Assembly (NCBI GenBank): GCA_016098155.1
Contig: JAAAJB010000070.1
Span: 23,035-87,034 of the forward strand
Direction: 5' to 3'
Length of the DNA stretch: 64,000 nt
Source of the DNA: Actinomortierella ambigua
Taxonomy: Eukaryota > Mortierellomycota > Mortierellomycetes > Mortierellales > Mortierellaceae
The notes below the pieces were generated by a model. That model made no database searches and was not told the origin of the DNA. It saw only the letters and a list, made by a program, of their open reading frames with translations. Of this stretch, positions 37,846 to 47,339 are shown in pieces. Position 1 is the first letter of the stretch, and each line of letters starts with the position of its first letter. The translations under genes were made by a program, and so were the position numbers.

Positions 37846-38451
37846 ATGGGTGGCATATTCAGCTCGCATGATCGTCAAGAGGCTGAACGCCGACAACAGG
37901 AAGAAGCTCTTCAACAACAACGGGAGCAAGAATGGAAGAGGCGGAGGGAAGAAGCCCTTCAGAGATGGCGCGATGAGACTCTACGGAGGCATAGGGAAGA
38001 AGCCCTTCAAAGATGGCGTGATGAGGCTCTGCAGAGGCAGAGGGAGGAAGCCATTCGGAGACAGCGTGAGGAGGCTCTGCGGCGGCAGAGGGAAGAGGCC
38101 ACTCGCAGACAGTTGCAAGAAACCCTGAGTAGGCAGCAAGAAGAAGCCGCTTGGCGTGCGCGCGAAGCTTCTTCTAGTAGTATTACGGCTCGTGCTTATG
38201 AAGCTCCGGACACCTACTACTACGAAGAGCACTACAGCCCCAGCAGTGCGACCGAGGACGTATCATGGTACAATCCTGGATACCATCCTGGCCGGCGCTT
38301 CCAAGTAGTACCATTCAAACCGCGTGCCAAGGTCACAAAGGCCCAACGGGCAGCCAGACGCAAGTCCAGATGCGCACGAGAGGCCAAGTTTGAGCTGGGC
38401 GTCCTCATGGAAGACGAGAGAGCCTCCAAACGGGACCACAGAACTGACTAA
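37846..38451 (+). CDS. predicted N-myristoylated protein 1, octad coiled repeats plus shared C-terminal block
   Basis: Unrecognised family; first of three tandem genes. Intronless, 201 residues. The start MGGIFSS fits an N-myristoylation signal (Gly2, Ser6), and I chose this ATG over the in-frame upstream one at 37648 for that reason and because the extra stretch is C/T-tract sequence. Residues 15-108 are Glu/Arg/Gln-rich with an eight-residue period (such as EALQRWRD, EALRRQRE, EATRRQLQ), about nine to ten copies, likely one long charged helix. Residues 142-159 read YNPGYHPGRRFQVVPFKP, then TKAQR and REAKFEL. This block recurs in the next gene. Membrane-tethered scaffold is a guess. Confidence 0.75.
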   Translation: MGGIFSSHDRQEAERRQQEEALQQQREQEWKRRREEALQRWRDETLRRHREEALQRWRDEALQRQREEAIRRQREEALRRQREEATRRQLQETLSRQQEEAAWRAREASSSSITARAYEAPDTYYYEEHYSPSSATEDVSWYNPGYHPGRRFQVVPFKPRAKVTKAQRAARRKSRCAREAKFELGVLMEDERASKRDHRTD

Positions 38452-38793
38452 GGAAAAAAAAATATCTCACACTACATAGCCACAATATAAATGAGGAATT
38501 GTGCACCACTAAAGTACACCGCAGATGGAGGGGTTTGGGCGTGGTGAATGGTGTGGTATTGGTCGTAGAACACAATAGAGCAAAAAAAAAAATAGAGAGA
38601 CGACAACAAAACGCATTGACGGCTTTCCAGTATATTAGAGGAGGACCATTGTCGCCAAATTTTGTCTCTCTCCATCTTCTTTACACTATTTACCCGCTCA
38701 ACCTCTATTTTTTTTCACTCGCTCACCTCGTGCTATCACGCTTTGCTTCTTCCAATCTACCCAACACTTGAACAAAAAAAATCATACCAGCAA
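38452..38793. other. intergenic gap in the tandem cluster
   Basis: 342 bases between the first and second family genes. A/T-rich at the start, pyrimidine-rich (TCTCTCTCCATCTTC and following) in the last 130 bases, then an A-rich stretch directly before the ATG, the same leader design as its neighbours. Confidence 0.45.
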
Positions 38794-40296
38794 ATGGGTG
38801 GAGTACCAAGTGCCTTTCACGAAGGCTGGAAAGAAGGCAACCAGCCTTCAGAGCAGCATATGACAAAAACGCAGCAAGAATCGACCTCCGCAGATCCATC
38901 CACCACTTTCCCTTCCCTTGCGGCTTCCCTAAAGACCGGGGACTCTAGCACGGAACCATACCATGTCGTCAGCTCATTGTCCTGCGAGACGCTGCCAGCG
39001 GCGACGACCAAGAGCACTATGGAGCAGGTCCGACGTTTGCTGTTGGATAACGACAATCTACCCAACCGACAAGGTAATTTGTTGATGGGCAGCAGCGCAA
39101 GTGATGGTGGCTCCGACGAGCCAAAGGTAGCCACTCTGCCCTTGTCGTCGTCGTTGTCGCCGTCGCCGTCGCTGTCATCACTGGATGTGCTATCAGCCCT
39201 GTCTTTGGAGGGTGATGCAGGAACCAGGGCTACCGAGGACACTCTGCCTCCACTTGAGCCAATCACAGTGACATCAGCAGAGAGTCGCACCACCCAAGCG
39301 CCATCCCTTCCCGACACCTGCAACGTTGAGACCACGACCAACACCACTGTGAGCACCACTGAAAGCACAGAGCCCACAAGCCCCCTCGGGAAAATTGTTC
39401 CCGCACCTACCCACGATGAAACTGCCTGGGCGGAGGCGTCCTACACCTATTTCGACTTGGACACTGATTGGTTGCATAGGGGTAGTCGCTGGGGCGACAG
39501 GTACGACGACGACGGTGACAATGAAAACCACGACTATGACCATGGCTCGGGCGGGGTTGGTTACTGGGACGAATGCTACGACGAAGACGACGACGACGAC
39601 GATGACGACGATGATGATGATGATTGGTCGAATGGTGAAAAGTATATTTGGGACGACAATATCGGTCGTGGCAAGCTCCGCTTAAAGAACCGCAGCGTCA
39701 ACAAACGAGTGACATCCATGTCAGCATGGGCATCGGCGTCCCAAAGCTACGCGCAAAGCGTACTCAAGGATTCTGACTTCCCGTCTCTCAACGCGACAGC
39801 CCTTTCCGGAGCCTCGGATATGCCGACGAGGCTGCAGCAGCTCAAGAAGAAGACGAAGGATGATGATGATGGCGACGATGCGGGACCGAAACATATTGGT
39901 CGCCGCTGGACCCATTTCGGTCTTCCAGTCTACAGCAACGCACTCGCCTATCGGCCCCAGGGCTACCGTGCCGACAGTTGGAGCAAGGTGGTGGACGATG
40001 ACGACGATTACCACGACGACAATGGTGGGCAGCAGCGCACCTCCAACACCACCACCACCACCACCACCACCACCGGGCTCGTCAACGACCAGGAGAACGT
40101 GTCGAGTTACGACCCCGGCTTCCACCCTGGCCGCCGCTTCCAAGTGGTGCCGTTCAAGCCGCGCTCCAAGATCACAAAGGCCCAAAGGTCGGCCAAGCGT
40201 GGCTCCAAGATCGAGCGCGAGGCCAAGTTTGAGCTGAGGGTGCTCATGCGGGAGGATAAGGTGGCCAAATGGGGCCACCACAAAGCAGACTCATGA
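38794..40296 (+). CDS. predicted N-myristoylated protein 2, with both shared blocks
   Basis: Intronless, 500 residues, unrecognised. N-terminus MGGVPSAFHEGWKEGNQPS has Gly2 and Ser6 for myristoylation and is nearly identical to the third gene. The middle is Ser/Thr-rich (ESTSADPSTTF, a Ser/Pro run near 120-130). A strongly acidic region around 240-290 includes runs of Asp encoded by GAC/GAT, with aromatic residues between. The end (from 439) reads YDPGFHPGRRFQVVPFKP, then TKAQRSAKRGSK and REAKFELRVLM, matching the first gene in protein and DNA. Having both blocks makes it the link showing the three genes are relatives. Acidic runs plus a basic end suggest a disordered, charge-segregated protein. 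An in-frame ATG at 38662 is rejected as leader sequence. Confidence 0.78.
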   Translation: MGGVPSAFHEGWKEGNQPSEQHMTKTQQESTSADPSTTFPSLAASLKTGDSSTEPYHVVSSLSCETLPAATTKSTMEQVRRLLLDNDNLPNRQGNLLMGSSASDGGSDEPKVATLPLSSSLSPSPSLSSLDVLSALSLEGDAGTRATEDTLPPLEPITVTSAESRTTQAPSLPDTCNVETTTNTTVSTTESTEPTSPLGKIVPAPTHDETAWAEASYTYFDLDTDWLHRGSRWGDRYDDDGDNENHDYDHGSGGVGYWDECYDEDDDDDDDDDDDDDWSNGEKYIWDDNIGRGKLRLKNRSVNKRVTSMSAWASASQSYAQSVLKDSDFPSLNATALSGASDMPTRLQQLKKKTKDDDDGDDAGPKHIGRRWTHFGLPVYSNALAYRPQGYRADSWSKVVDDDDDYHDDNGGQQRTSNTTTTTTTTTGLVNDQENVSSYDPGFHPGRRFQVVPFKPRSKITKAQRSAKRGSKIEREAKFELRVLMREDKVAKWGHHKADS

Positions 40297-40624
40297 AAAA
40301 AAAAATAGCCCTTCTCTTCCTTCCTTACCCCCGCCCCCTTCACCCCACACCTTTCACGCATAGTTAGTATCCAACACGAATCACAATATGACAAATGTGA
40401 ACGAACCGAGCTTGACATATTCTGTTTTGAGAGGGGCTGCGCCTTTCGTCACCCATTTTTTTTTCGGTCTCGCCTTTTTTTTTTTCATCCTCTTCCCTTT
40501 CACTCCTCCACCACTTTTCCTTCATCATCCTTTTCAATCACTCTATTTTTTTTCTTACCTACACCCCGACCCCCACCTACAACCTTGAAAAAAAAATACG
40601 CACAAGATTCATTAACGCCAATAA
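40297..40624. other. intergenic gap in the tandem cluster
   Basis: 328 bases between the second and third family genes. C/T-rich with several T runs (40460-40490, 40545) and an A-rich stretch before the next ATG. No coding frame. Confidence 0.45.
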
Positions 40625-41503
40625 ATGGGTGGAGTCTCAAGCGCGCTCCAGCAAGGCTGGAAAGAAGGCAACCAGCCCTCAAAGCGGGGAATGATGAAAC
40701 AGAAGCAACCTAAATCTGCGGCAGCAGCGGCGGGCACTGTATTGCCTGCGCCCGTATTGCCCCCTGCGCGTACATCGGTCGCTTCCTCCGTACAAGCAGC
40801 GTCCACCAAAGACGCTGAACAACTTAAAGAGAAGGAGGGTGCTTCGCTGGGCGGCGGTATTGATGGTGGGGGTGATGTTGATGTTGATGGTGAGAGCGAA
40901 GGCTCTGATGATGGCGTGGGTGATAACGCTGGTGATAATGCTGGCGAAGACACTGGCGAAGACGCTGGCGAAGACATTGGAGAAAACGCTGGCGCAGATG
41001 CTGGTGCTCGCGAAGACAACAAAGAGAACTCCAAGGCGGCGACAGAAGTGCCCTTTATTTCTTCGACGCTGATGGTGGTATCATCCATGGTGCCTGAGGA
41101 CACAGATGCGGGAGCTACCGAGGCTGACGAGCACACCATGCCCTTACAAGAGCCTGCCATGCTGACTTCTGAGATGGGGCGTTGCTCCTTGGAGAGCCTC
41201 ACCTTGGAGAGTCTCACCTTGGAGAACCAGAACTTGGAAGGCGGCGCAATGGAAGCGTCATCATCCCCTGGCAACACTGGCTACGCTGACGCCACGTTCA
41301 TGACCATGAGCAAAATCACGACCACGACCACGGACAACTCTGAGACCACGAGTCATCCGGATGACACAACGACCATGAACACGACCATGGATAACTCTGA
41401 GACTCATCCTGATGAAACCACCGCCACCCCTGACACACTCACAAAGACCGTTGGTGATGCTATACGGCCTAACATTGAAGAGACGGCCGCCAACAACGCC
41501 TGA
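40625..41503 (+). CDS. predicted N-myristoylated protein 3, shared N-terminus only
   Basis: Intronless, 292 residues, unrecognised. It starts MGGVSSALQQGWKEGNQPS, matching gene 2 at 14 of 19 positions, with Gly2 and Ser6 for myristoylation. The body is low-complexity: an Ala run, then short repeats of GDN/GED/GEN plus Ala (DNAGEDTGEDAGEDIGENAG), then SLESLTLESLTLENQNLE, then Thr-rich DNSETT repeats. The GRRFQVVPFKP block is absent, and I do not find it in any frame in the 330 bases after the stop. So it has lost, or never had, the C-terminal block. The ATG is 4 bases after an AATAA-type A-rich stretch, as in the other members. Confidence 0.75.
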   Translation: MGGVSSALQQGWKEGNQPSKRGMMKQKQPKSAAAAAGTVLPAPVLPPARTSVASSVQAASTKDAEQLKEKEGASLGGGIDGGGDVDVDGESEGSDDGVGDNAGDNAGEDTGEDAGEDIGENAGADAGAREDNKENSKAATEVPFISSTLMVVSSMVPEDTDAGATEADEHTMPLQEPAMLTSEMGRCSLESLTLESLTLENQNLEGGAMEASSSPGNTGYADATFMTMSKITTTTTDNSETTSHPDDTTTMNTTMDNSETHPDETTATPDTLTKTVGDAIRPNIEETAANNA

Positions 41504-41829
41504 GCAACCCCCCCTCTCTCTCTCTCTCCCTCTGTTGTGCGTAGAATTTGAAAACGGCCCCCTCACTTCCCCCCCACCACCACCAGCAAGTTGAACGAGA
41601 CCATCGCGCGAGGGCCATCATGAGTGTTTTGGTAAAACACAGATCCAAACATCTCTTCTCCCTCCTCTATCAGCCAACATTTTCTAAAGGCTTGCAAAGA
41701 AACAAAAAAAATACATTTGCGTATTTTGCGATACTGCATTTTGTTGTTGGCATTGAGGAAGGGAGTGTGTGTGTGTACATACAGTGTTTGGGGAGGCTAT
41801 CGATATGTGTTATGTGATATACATTTTTT
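41504..41829. other. convergent 3' intergenic region
   Basis: 326 bases between the third family gene (+) and the aldehyde dehydrogenase stop (-). A CT run directly follows the stop (41512-41532). No coding frame and no copy of the family's C-terminal block. Confidence 0.5.
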
Positions 41830-43764
41830 TTAGTCCGCAAGGCAGATCGTCTTGAGCTCGGTATAGAAATCCAACGAATGGTTTCCACCCTCACGACCCA
41901 GTCCAGACTGCTTCATGCCTCCAAAGGGCATGCGCAGATCGCGCGCCATCCACGTGTTGACCCAGACAGTGCCCGCCTGGATCGCACCAGCGACTCGCCG
42001 CTGCCGGCGGCCGTTCTCCGTCCAGATCGAGCACGACAGCCCATAGTTGGAGTCGTTCGCGTAGCCGACCACCTCTTCCTCGGTGTCGAATGGGTAGATC
42101 GTCACGACGGGGCCAAAGATCTCTTCGCGCATCACTCGGCACTGCGGTGTCAGGCTTATTGAGAAGAAGAAAGAACAGCAAAGTGAGACAAATCGTTAGG
42201 GCAACGTAAAGTAGAAAGGGGTTCCATTATTGTCACGAAAAAAAAAGAAACGTGCAGAGCAATGGCCTCTTCTTTTCATTGTTGTCCCCCCTCCCTCCAC
42301 TTACCCTGTGATGATAGTAGGCTCCAAGAAATACCCATTCTCAAATTCTGGCTGCAGTGCCTCGGGCCTCTTTCCACCGCACTCGATCGTGCCGCCCTCC
42401 TTCTTGGCCAGGTCCACATAACCAACGACTTTTTGCCAGTGCTCCTTCGAGACCAAAGCGCCCAAGTTTGTGTCCTTGAGGGCCGGGTCGCCGACCTTGA
42501 GTTTCCTGGCCTCGTCGACCAACCCACGCACAAAGCGCTCATAGATCGGACGCTCAACAAAGATCCTCGACCCACACAAGCAAATCTCGCCCTGGTTCGC
42601 AAACGACGACCGGACCGTCGTCCGCAACGCCTGCTCGAAATCACAATCCGCAAAGACAATGTTGGCATTCTTGCCTCCCAACTCCATCGACGTCTTCTTG
42701 AACAACGGCGCCGACGCCGTCAGGATCTTGGCCCCCGTCACCGTCCCACCCGTGAACGAGATCAACGGAATTTTTGGGTGCTCGACCAACGCCTGCCCGG
42801 CCCCGAGCCCCGTGCCAAAGACCATGTTGACCACGCCGGCTGGCAGCCCGGCTTCCTTGAGGACCGAGCAGAGCATGTACGCTGTCAGCGAGGTGAACTC
42901 GGAGGGCTTGCAAATGGCCGTGTTTCCGCAAGCTATTGTTGTGCACAAGCGTAGGGCGGGGGGGGAGGTGCCACAAGAGGGGGGGGGGAATATGTGGAGA
43001 AACCGGAGAATCAATCCTTGTGTGTTAGTCCGACTCTTTTCGTTGCTGTTGCCACCAATATCCTTTTTTTTTTGGTGCACAAAAGAGGAACATACCAATG
43101 CATGGAGCAATCTTCCATGTCAGCAAGTAGAGAGGCCTAGTGAACGAAGAAGAGGAAGAAAAAAAAAGATGTGTGAGGGAATTTCAGCATCAATAAAAGA
43201 AGGGGAGGGCAGGGGGGGCACTTCCCCTCCACCACCACCACAAAGAGAGAGAGAGAAAACTTTCCCATGACAACTGACAACCGAAAGAAACAAAACATAC
43301 AAGTTCCATGGCGAGATCAGGGCAGCGACGCCCACCGGCATGCGCTGGACATAGCTGAACCCGACCCCAGCCAGATCACCCGACTCTTCGACGCCATGCA
43401 AGATGCGTCCAGCAAAGAAGCGAAAGTTGGAGGCCGCTCTCGGGATATCGACGGTTCTAGCCAACTCAACGGGCTTGCCCTGGTCCTTGGACTCTGCCCT
43501 CGCAAACTCGTCCAGTCGAGCGTCGATCAGGTCCGCGATCCGGTACAGGATCGCGGCCCGCTGCGCGCGCGGGGTCTTGGACCAGGTCTGGAACGCGGTC
43601 GAGGCCGCGGCAAAGGCAAGGTCGACGTCCGCTGGGGTCGAGTCTGGGATGTGCGCGTGCGGCGTGCCCTTGGCGGGCTCGTAGGTGTCAAAGTACTGGC
43701 CGGACACGGGCGGGACGTGCTCATTGTTGATGAAGTTGTTGATGGTCAGCATTTGCTTCAGCAT
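41830..43764 (-). CDS. ALDH8A1-like aldehyde dehydrogenase (2-aminomuconate semialdehyde type)
   Basis: NAD-dependent oxidation of a semialdehyde. The closest family by memory is ALDH8A1, which oxidises 2-aminomuconate semialdehyde in tryptophan breakdown. Minus-strand exons 43764-43301, 43136-43096, 42932-42305, 42154-41830, in phase, give 485 residues, the usual size. Marks: ESKDQGKPVELARTVDIPRA, NFRFFAG, ISPWNLPLYLLTWKIAP, ELGGKN (general base Glu252), the nucleophile motif FANQGEICLC (Cys286), EEIFGPV and MPFGGMKQSGLGREGG. The ELAR-to-NFRFFAG stretch is the part most like ALDH8A1. No targeting peptide is evident, so probably cytosolic. The exact substrate in this fungus is inference. A second in-frame ATG at 43752 could also start translation. 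Confidence 0.92.
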
Positions 43765-44246
43765 CTTTTTGTGTGTGTGTGTGTGTGTATGTGTGGGGTT
43801 TGAATTGAAATGAATGCGAGGTGCTGAGTGTGTGAATTGTGGATGGATGGAAGGAAAAAAGAGAGGGGAGAAGAACAAAAAGAGTGAGTTGAGAAGGAAG
43901 AGCGTTCACCCATTGGGCGCCTCCCCCCTTCTTCGAATCAACCCTCTTCGAATCAACCCCTTCACGATAGTCCAGAGGGACAAGACCATCGTGAGAAAAT
44001 TAAAGCACACAGCCCTTGGGCGTCTCGAGGACATCCAACCAGCAAAAAAAGTCAATTATTGACACTGTTTGCCTTTTGGAGCAAACAGTACAGGTGTGAT
44101 TATGGAGCCGTCGTCGTGGAAACGATAGTACTTTATCATATGCCTACGCCTCGTCGACATGGGATCTTATATGCACCTCTTTCTCTCTCTCTTTCTCTCA
44201 AGGATAGTGACATCCTGACTGCAAAAGTCCACCCAGGGCGTGCCTC
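43765..44246. other. intergenic region with GT microsatellite
   Basis: 482 bases from the aldehyde dehydrogenase start to the F-box stop, both minus strand. It begins with a GT repeat (43771-43797), which lies directly before the start codon. A 15-base direct repeat (CTTCGAATCAACCC) occurs twice at 43932-43960. No coding frame. Confidence 0.5.
43771..43797 (+). repeat. GT dinucleotide microsatellite
   Basis: About 12 GT units with one interruption, within 10 bases upstream of the aldehyde dehydrogenase start codon. On that gene's sense strand it reads as CA repeats in the 5' leader. Confidence 0.9.
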
Positions 44247-46908
44247 CTAAATTATTGGCGTCTGTCCATTGATTTCGAGCTCGTAGCGCTGTGCGCCCAG
44301 GATAAACACACACTTTTCTCCGGCGGGCACGGCCGTCGGCGACGACGCCGACGCTATCCTAGTGGTGATGGGGCGGGATTGGGCAGGTACCTTGAGTCCC
44401 AAGCGGGCCGTGCGCTCCTGGTCTACAAGGGCGCCCTGGTCATCCTGGGCCAGCTCCATCGTGACCTTCCGCAACAGGGGCTTGGTGTGACTCAGCCGAA
44501 CCACGGTCTCCAGCGGCACCTGCTCGCATCGATAGACGATAATCTCCTTGAGCTTGGTGCCAATGATCTTCTCCATCAGCATCTCGTATGTGCGATCGCT
44601 GCCAAACTGCCACACGCCATTCATCCTTAGATCCTCTAGGTGTGGCAGCACTACTACGCTCTTGCACTCTTGTTGTTGTTGCTGTTGTTGCTGCTGCACT
44701 CTATCAATCGCTTCCTCTAGGTCTGCCCGGCAAATGGTCCGCTTGGCCGTGCCTTCTGTCAGGATGCTCAGGCTGAGGACCGTCAGCATCGGACAACCAG
44801 CCAGCATCTTGAACCGGAACCGCATCGCAAAGTCACCGGACAGTGTCAGTTTCGTCAGGCGTGGTAGACTCCAGTCCCACATCCAGCCTCGGCTCTTGAG
44901 GAACGTCGTCGCCGGGAGAGGCGTTGAGGATGGTGTAGTGATTCCGTTGCCTTCACCCTCAGCTCCGTTGCCTTCACCACCTGGCTCTTCCTGGTCCTCG
45001 TCTCCGGGGTGGATTGGAGAGATGTCGTGGTATCCATTGCGGTACACCATTCCGAGCTCCAGCATCTCGAGGTTGGGAGTGTTGGACAGCACGGTGGCCG
45101 GGAAAGCCAGGGCTGTATAGCCCTTGAGTTGCAAGTTGACCAGATGGGGCAAGGACACATCCGTCGGGCCTAGTCGGATGGTGCTCGGGTTGTAGAAATA
45201 GAGCTTGTCCACCACAATAAGATCCTGAATGGCCTCAAACTGGCGGAAAAAATGATGATTCACCAAGAGACCCTGGGAGACTGTCGAGAGATCCAGACGC
45301 TTCAACTTTTGAGCCCGCCAACCCTCGCCGACCGCAAACGGTGCGGTTGTGAAATACTCCTTGTGCAGCACTCTGACCGAGTCTAGCGTATCGTGGAAGG
45401 CATCCAGGGCCGCGCTCATCACCTGATCCATGATGGCCGGCGTACAGCCCATGTTGAGCATCCGCAACGGCACCAGTTTTGGTAGTTGTGGTTTTGCCTC
45501 ATCATCCTGTGATTCCCCACCAGCAGGTGTTTCCTCTTCTTCTTCTTCCTCGGCCTCGGCCTCCGCCTGAGCCTCCTCCTCCTCCAGCAATAGCAGCAAG
45601 GCATTCTTTTCCTCGACCGCCCATCGGAACGCCCCTGGGTGGTTAAAGGACGTGGTGAGTCTACGCAGATTCCGACACTTGGGCAGGATCCTGGTCTGAG
45701 GCCAGTCGCCGCGTTGAGGATCGACAATCTCCTGACAATGCGAAAAGTCAATCTCGTTCCATTTCTTCAGCATAGGCTTCCAATTGGTGGCATCGATCCT
45801 CTTTGGACAGTCAAGGGGTGGGAGGAGTCTTGACCAGGCATCCTCAATCTCGGGTGGTGGATCGCCAAACGAACCTCTGCCTGCGGTCCGGTGCCATCGA
45901 ATGTCGCGCAAGACCCGTGGGAAGGACGTTGTATGACGCCGTGCAAACTCGATCCACTGTGTGTACCTCGACGCGAGTCGTTGTTCGGGACGGTCATCGA
46001 TGTACAGGGTCACGGTGGCCAGGGACTTTAGACGGTGAAAGACGGTCGGGTCGAGGTATCGGTCCACGTCCGAGAGCGGCAACAGCAACGACTGCACTTG
46101 TTCCAGATAGGGCTCGGCGAGTCCCCAGACGAGCTCGTTGATCAGCTGAGGGCGAAGTGTCAGGACACGTAGGCGGTTGGCGTCCACGCCCTGGTACATG
46201 TCAGACATCTCGGACATAATCTCGGGACTGGCACGGAGGATTGTCAGCGACTCGACAAGCTTGTGGACCACATGCGCATTGTCCTGCAGCTCGGCGAGGC
46301 TCTTGTGACCAAACTTGTGGATAAGGGACAGGTAGTTGATGGTGGGTGGAGAAATAGGCTGCTGCTGCTTGTGTGTGACAGGGGGCTGTGAAGATGTTGG
46401 TGCTACAGCGACGTTGTTGTTACTGCTGTCGTTGTTATTCATCTGTGCTAGCGTCAATTGACAGGCCTCCAAAAGTTGCTGCAGATCCTGACTGCTCTGA
46501 GCGGCGATGGTGATGAGTGTTAGCAGCTGTGTCCTGTTCTTCTCCGGGATGCAACGCAACAACAGCGCTATAAGCGCCAATTGGTCCTTTTCCTTGACAT
46601 GCGGGAATGGATCCTCATACCTAGCGGGGTAAAAGAGGGCGTACCAAGAAATATACATTAAAATAGGTAAAATACCGTGGGAAGGTTCCAAGCTCACTAA
46701 GAAGCGGAGAACGTTGCACACCCAGTCTCACAAAGGAAAGAAAAAAAAAAAAGACAGCCGTGGCATGGACAACTTACAGGTAAGGAACGGTCTCTAGGAA
46801 AAAGTCCCTACTAATCAGAAGGAGCGGGTGCAGACTCTTGATGTTGGTCATGCCTTGGACATAGCGTCCAACAATAAGGCTTACACACTCTGCTGGCAGA
46901 CGAGGCAT
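44247..46908 (-). CDS. F-box protein with leucine-rich segments and a Gln/Glu-rich interior
   Basis: Minus-strand exons 46908-46778 and 46620-44247, phase-consistent, give 834 residues. The small first exon carries the F-box: MPRLPAECVSLIVGRYVQ, then LLLISRDFFLETVPYL. The intron removal restores the usual continuation PYLYEDPFPHVKEK. The rest has irregular leucine-rich units (LRRLTTSF, LKRLDLSTVSQGL, LVNLQLKGY, LEMLELGMVY, LTKLTLSGDF, LEDLRMNGVW). It also has an acidic Glu run near 390-410 and a Gln run near 690-700 from CAA/CAG codons. Expected substrate receptor of an SCF ubiquitin ligase. It is the second such gene in the window but not a close copy of the one at 24 kb. Confidence 0.85.
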
Positions 46909-47339
46909 TGATGGAAAAGCAATGGAGGGGCCTCAGCAGGGAAATGAGAATGGCGAATGAGGAAGGAAGCAAAAAAGCGTCGCAATTGAGAGAGCGAGTG
47001 AGAAAAGAAGAAGATCTGGCGAAGGGGAGACATGAAAAAAAAGAGAAGAAGATAGAACAACTGGATGCTACGATCAAAGCGAACCTTGCTATTATTGTAA
47101 CCTTTCGGCGCCTGCGCACTCTCCCCATCTCTCTTTGTTTGTTGTCGTTGTGTTGGGCAAGCATGCTCACATCTTTTTCTTTTGTGTTGTCTCATCCCAA
47201 CCAGCCTCGCCCACTACCACATCCCTGTCAACTGAAGGGGTGGGAATAGGTCAGGCACTTACCGACCATGCGCTATGTGGTTGCTTGACCTTTTTTTTTT
47301 TTTTTACTTTATTTTTTCTGTTTTCTACAAAAAATCACT
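46909..47339. other. intergenic region between two minus-strand genes
   Basis: 431 bases holding the 3' end of TRAPPC9 and the promoter of the F-box gene. T-rich at 47290-47330 (3' region of TRAPPC9). The plus-strand frame starting at 46908 is Lys/Glu-rich but is the reverse of the F-box gene's T/C-rich leader. I do not call it a gene. Confidence 0.45.

Noticed and set aside
39721..40281. Antisense frame to the second cluster gene
   Set aside because: Gly/Val/Leu-rich mirror of Thr/Asp codon repeats; the sense frame shares blocks with its neighbours.
41504..41640. Hidden extra exon carrying the C-terminal block for the third cluster gene
   Set aside because: All frames were read past the stop; the GRRFQVVPFKP block is not present.
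46908..47249. Lys/Glu-rich plus-strand frame near the F-box start
   Set aside because: It is the reverse complement of a T/C-rich leader and resembles a coiled coil only through base composition.
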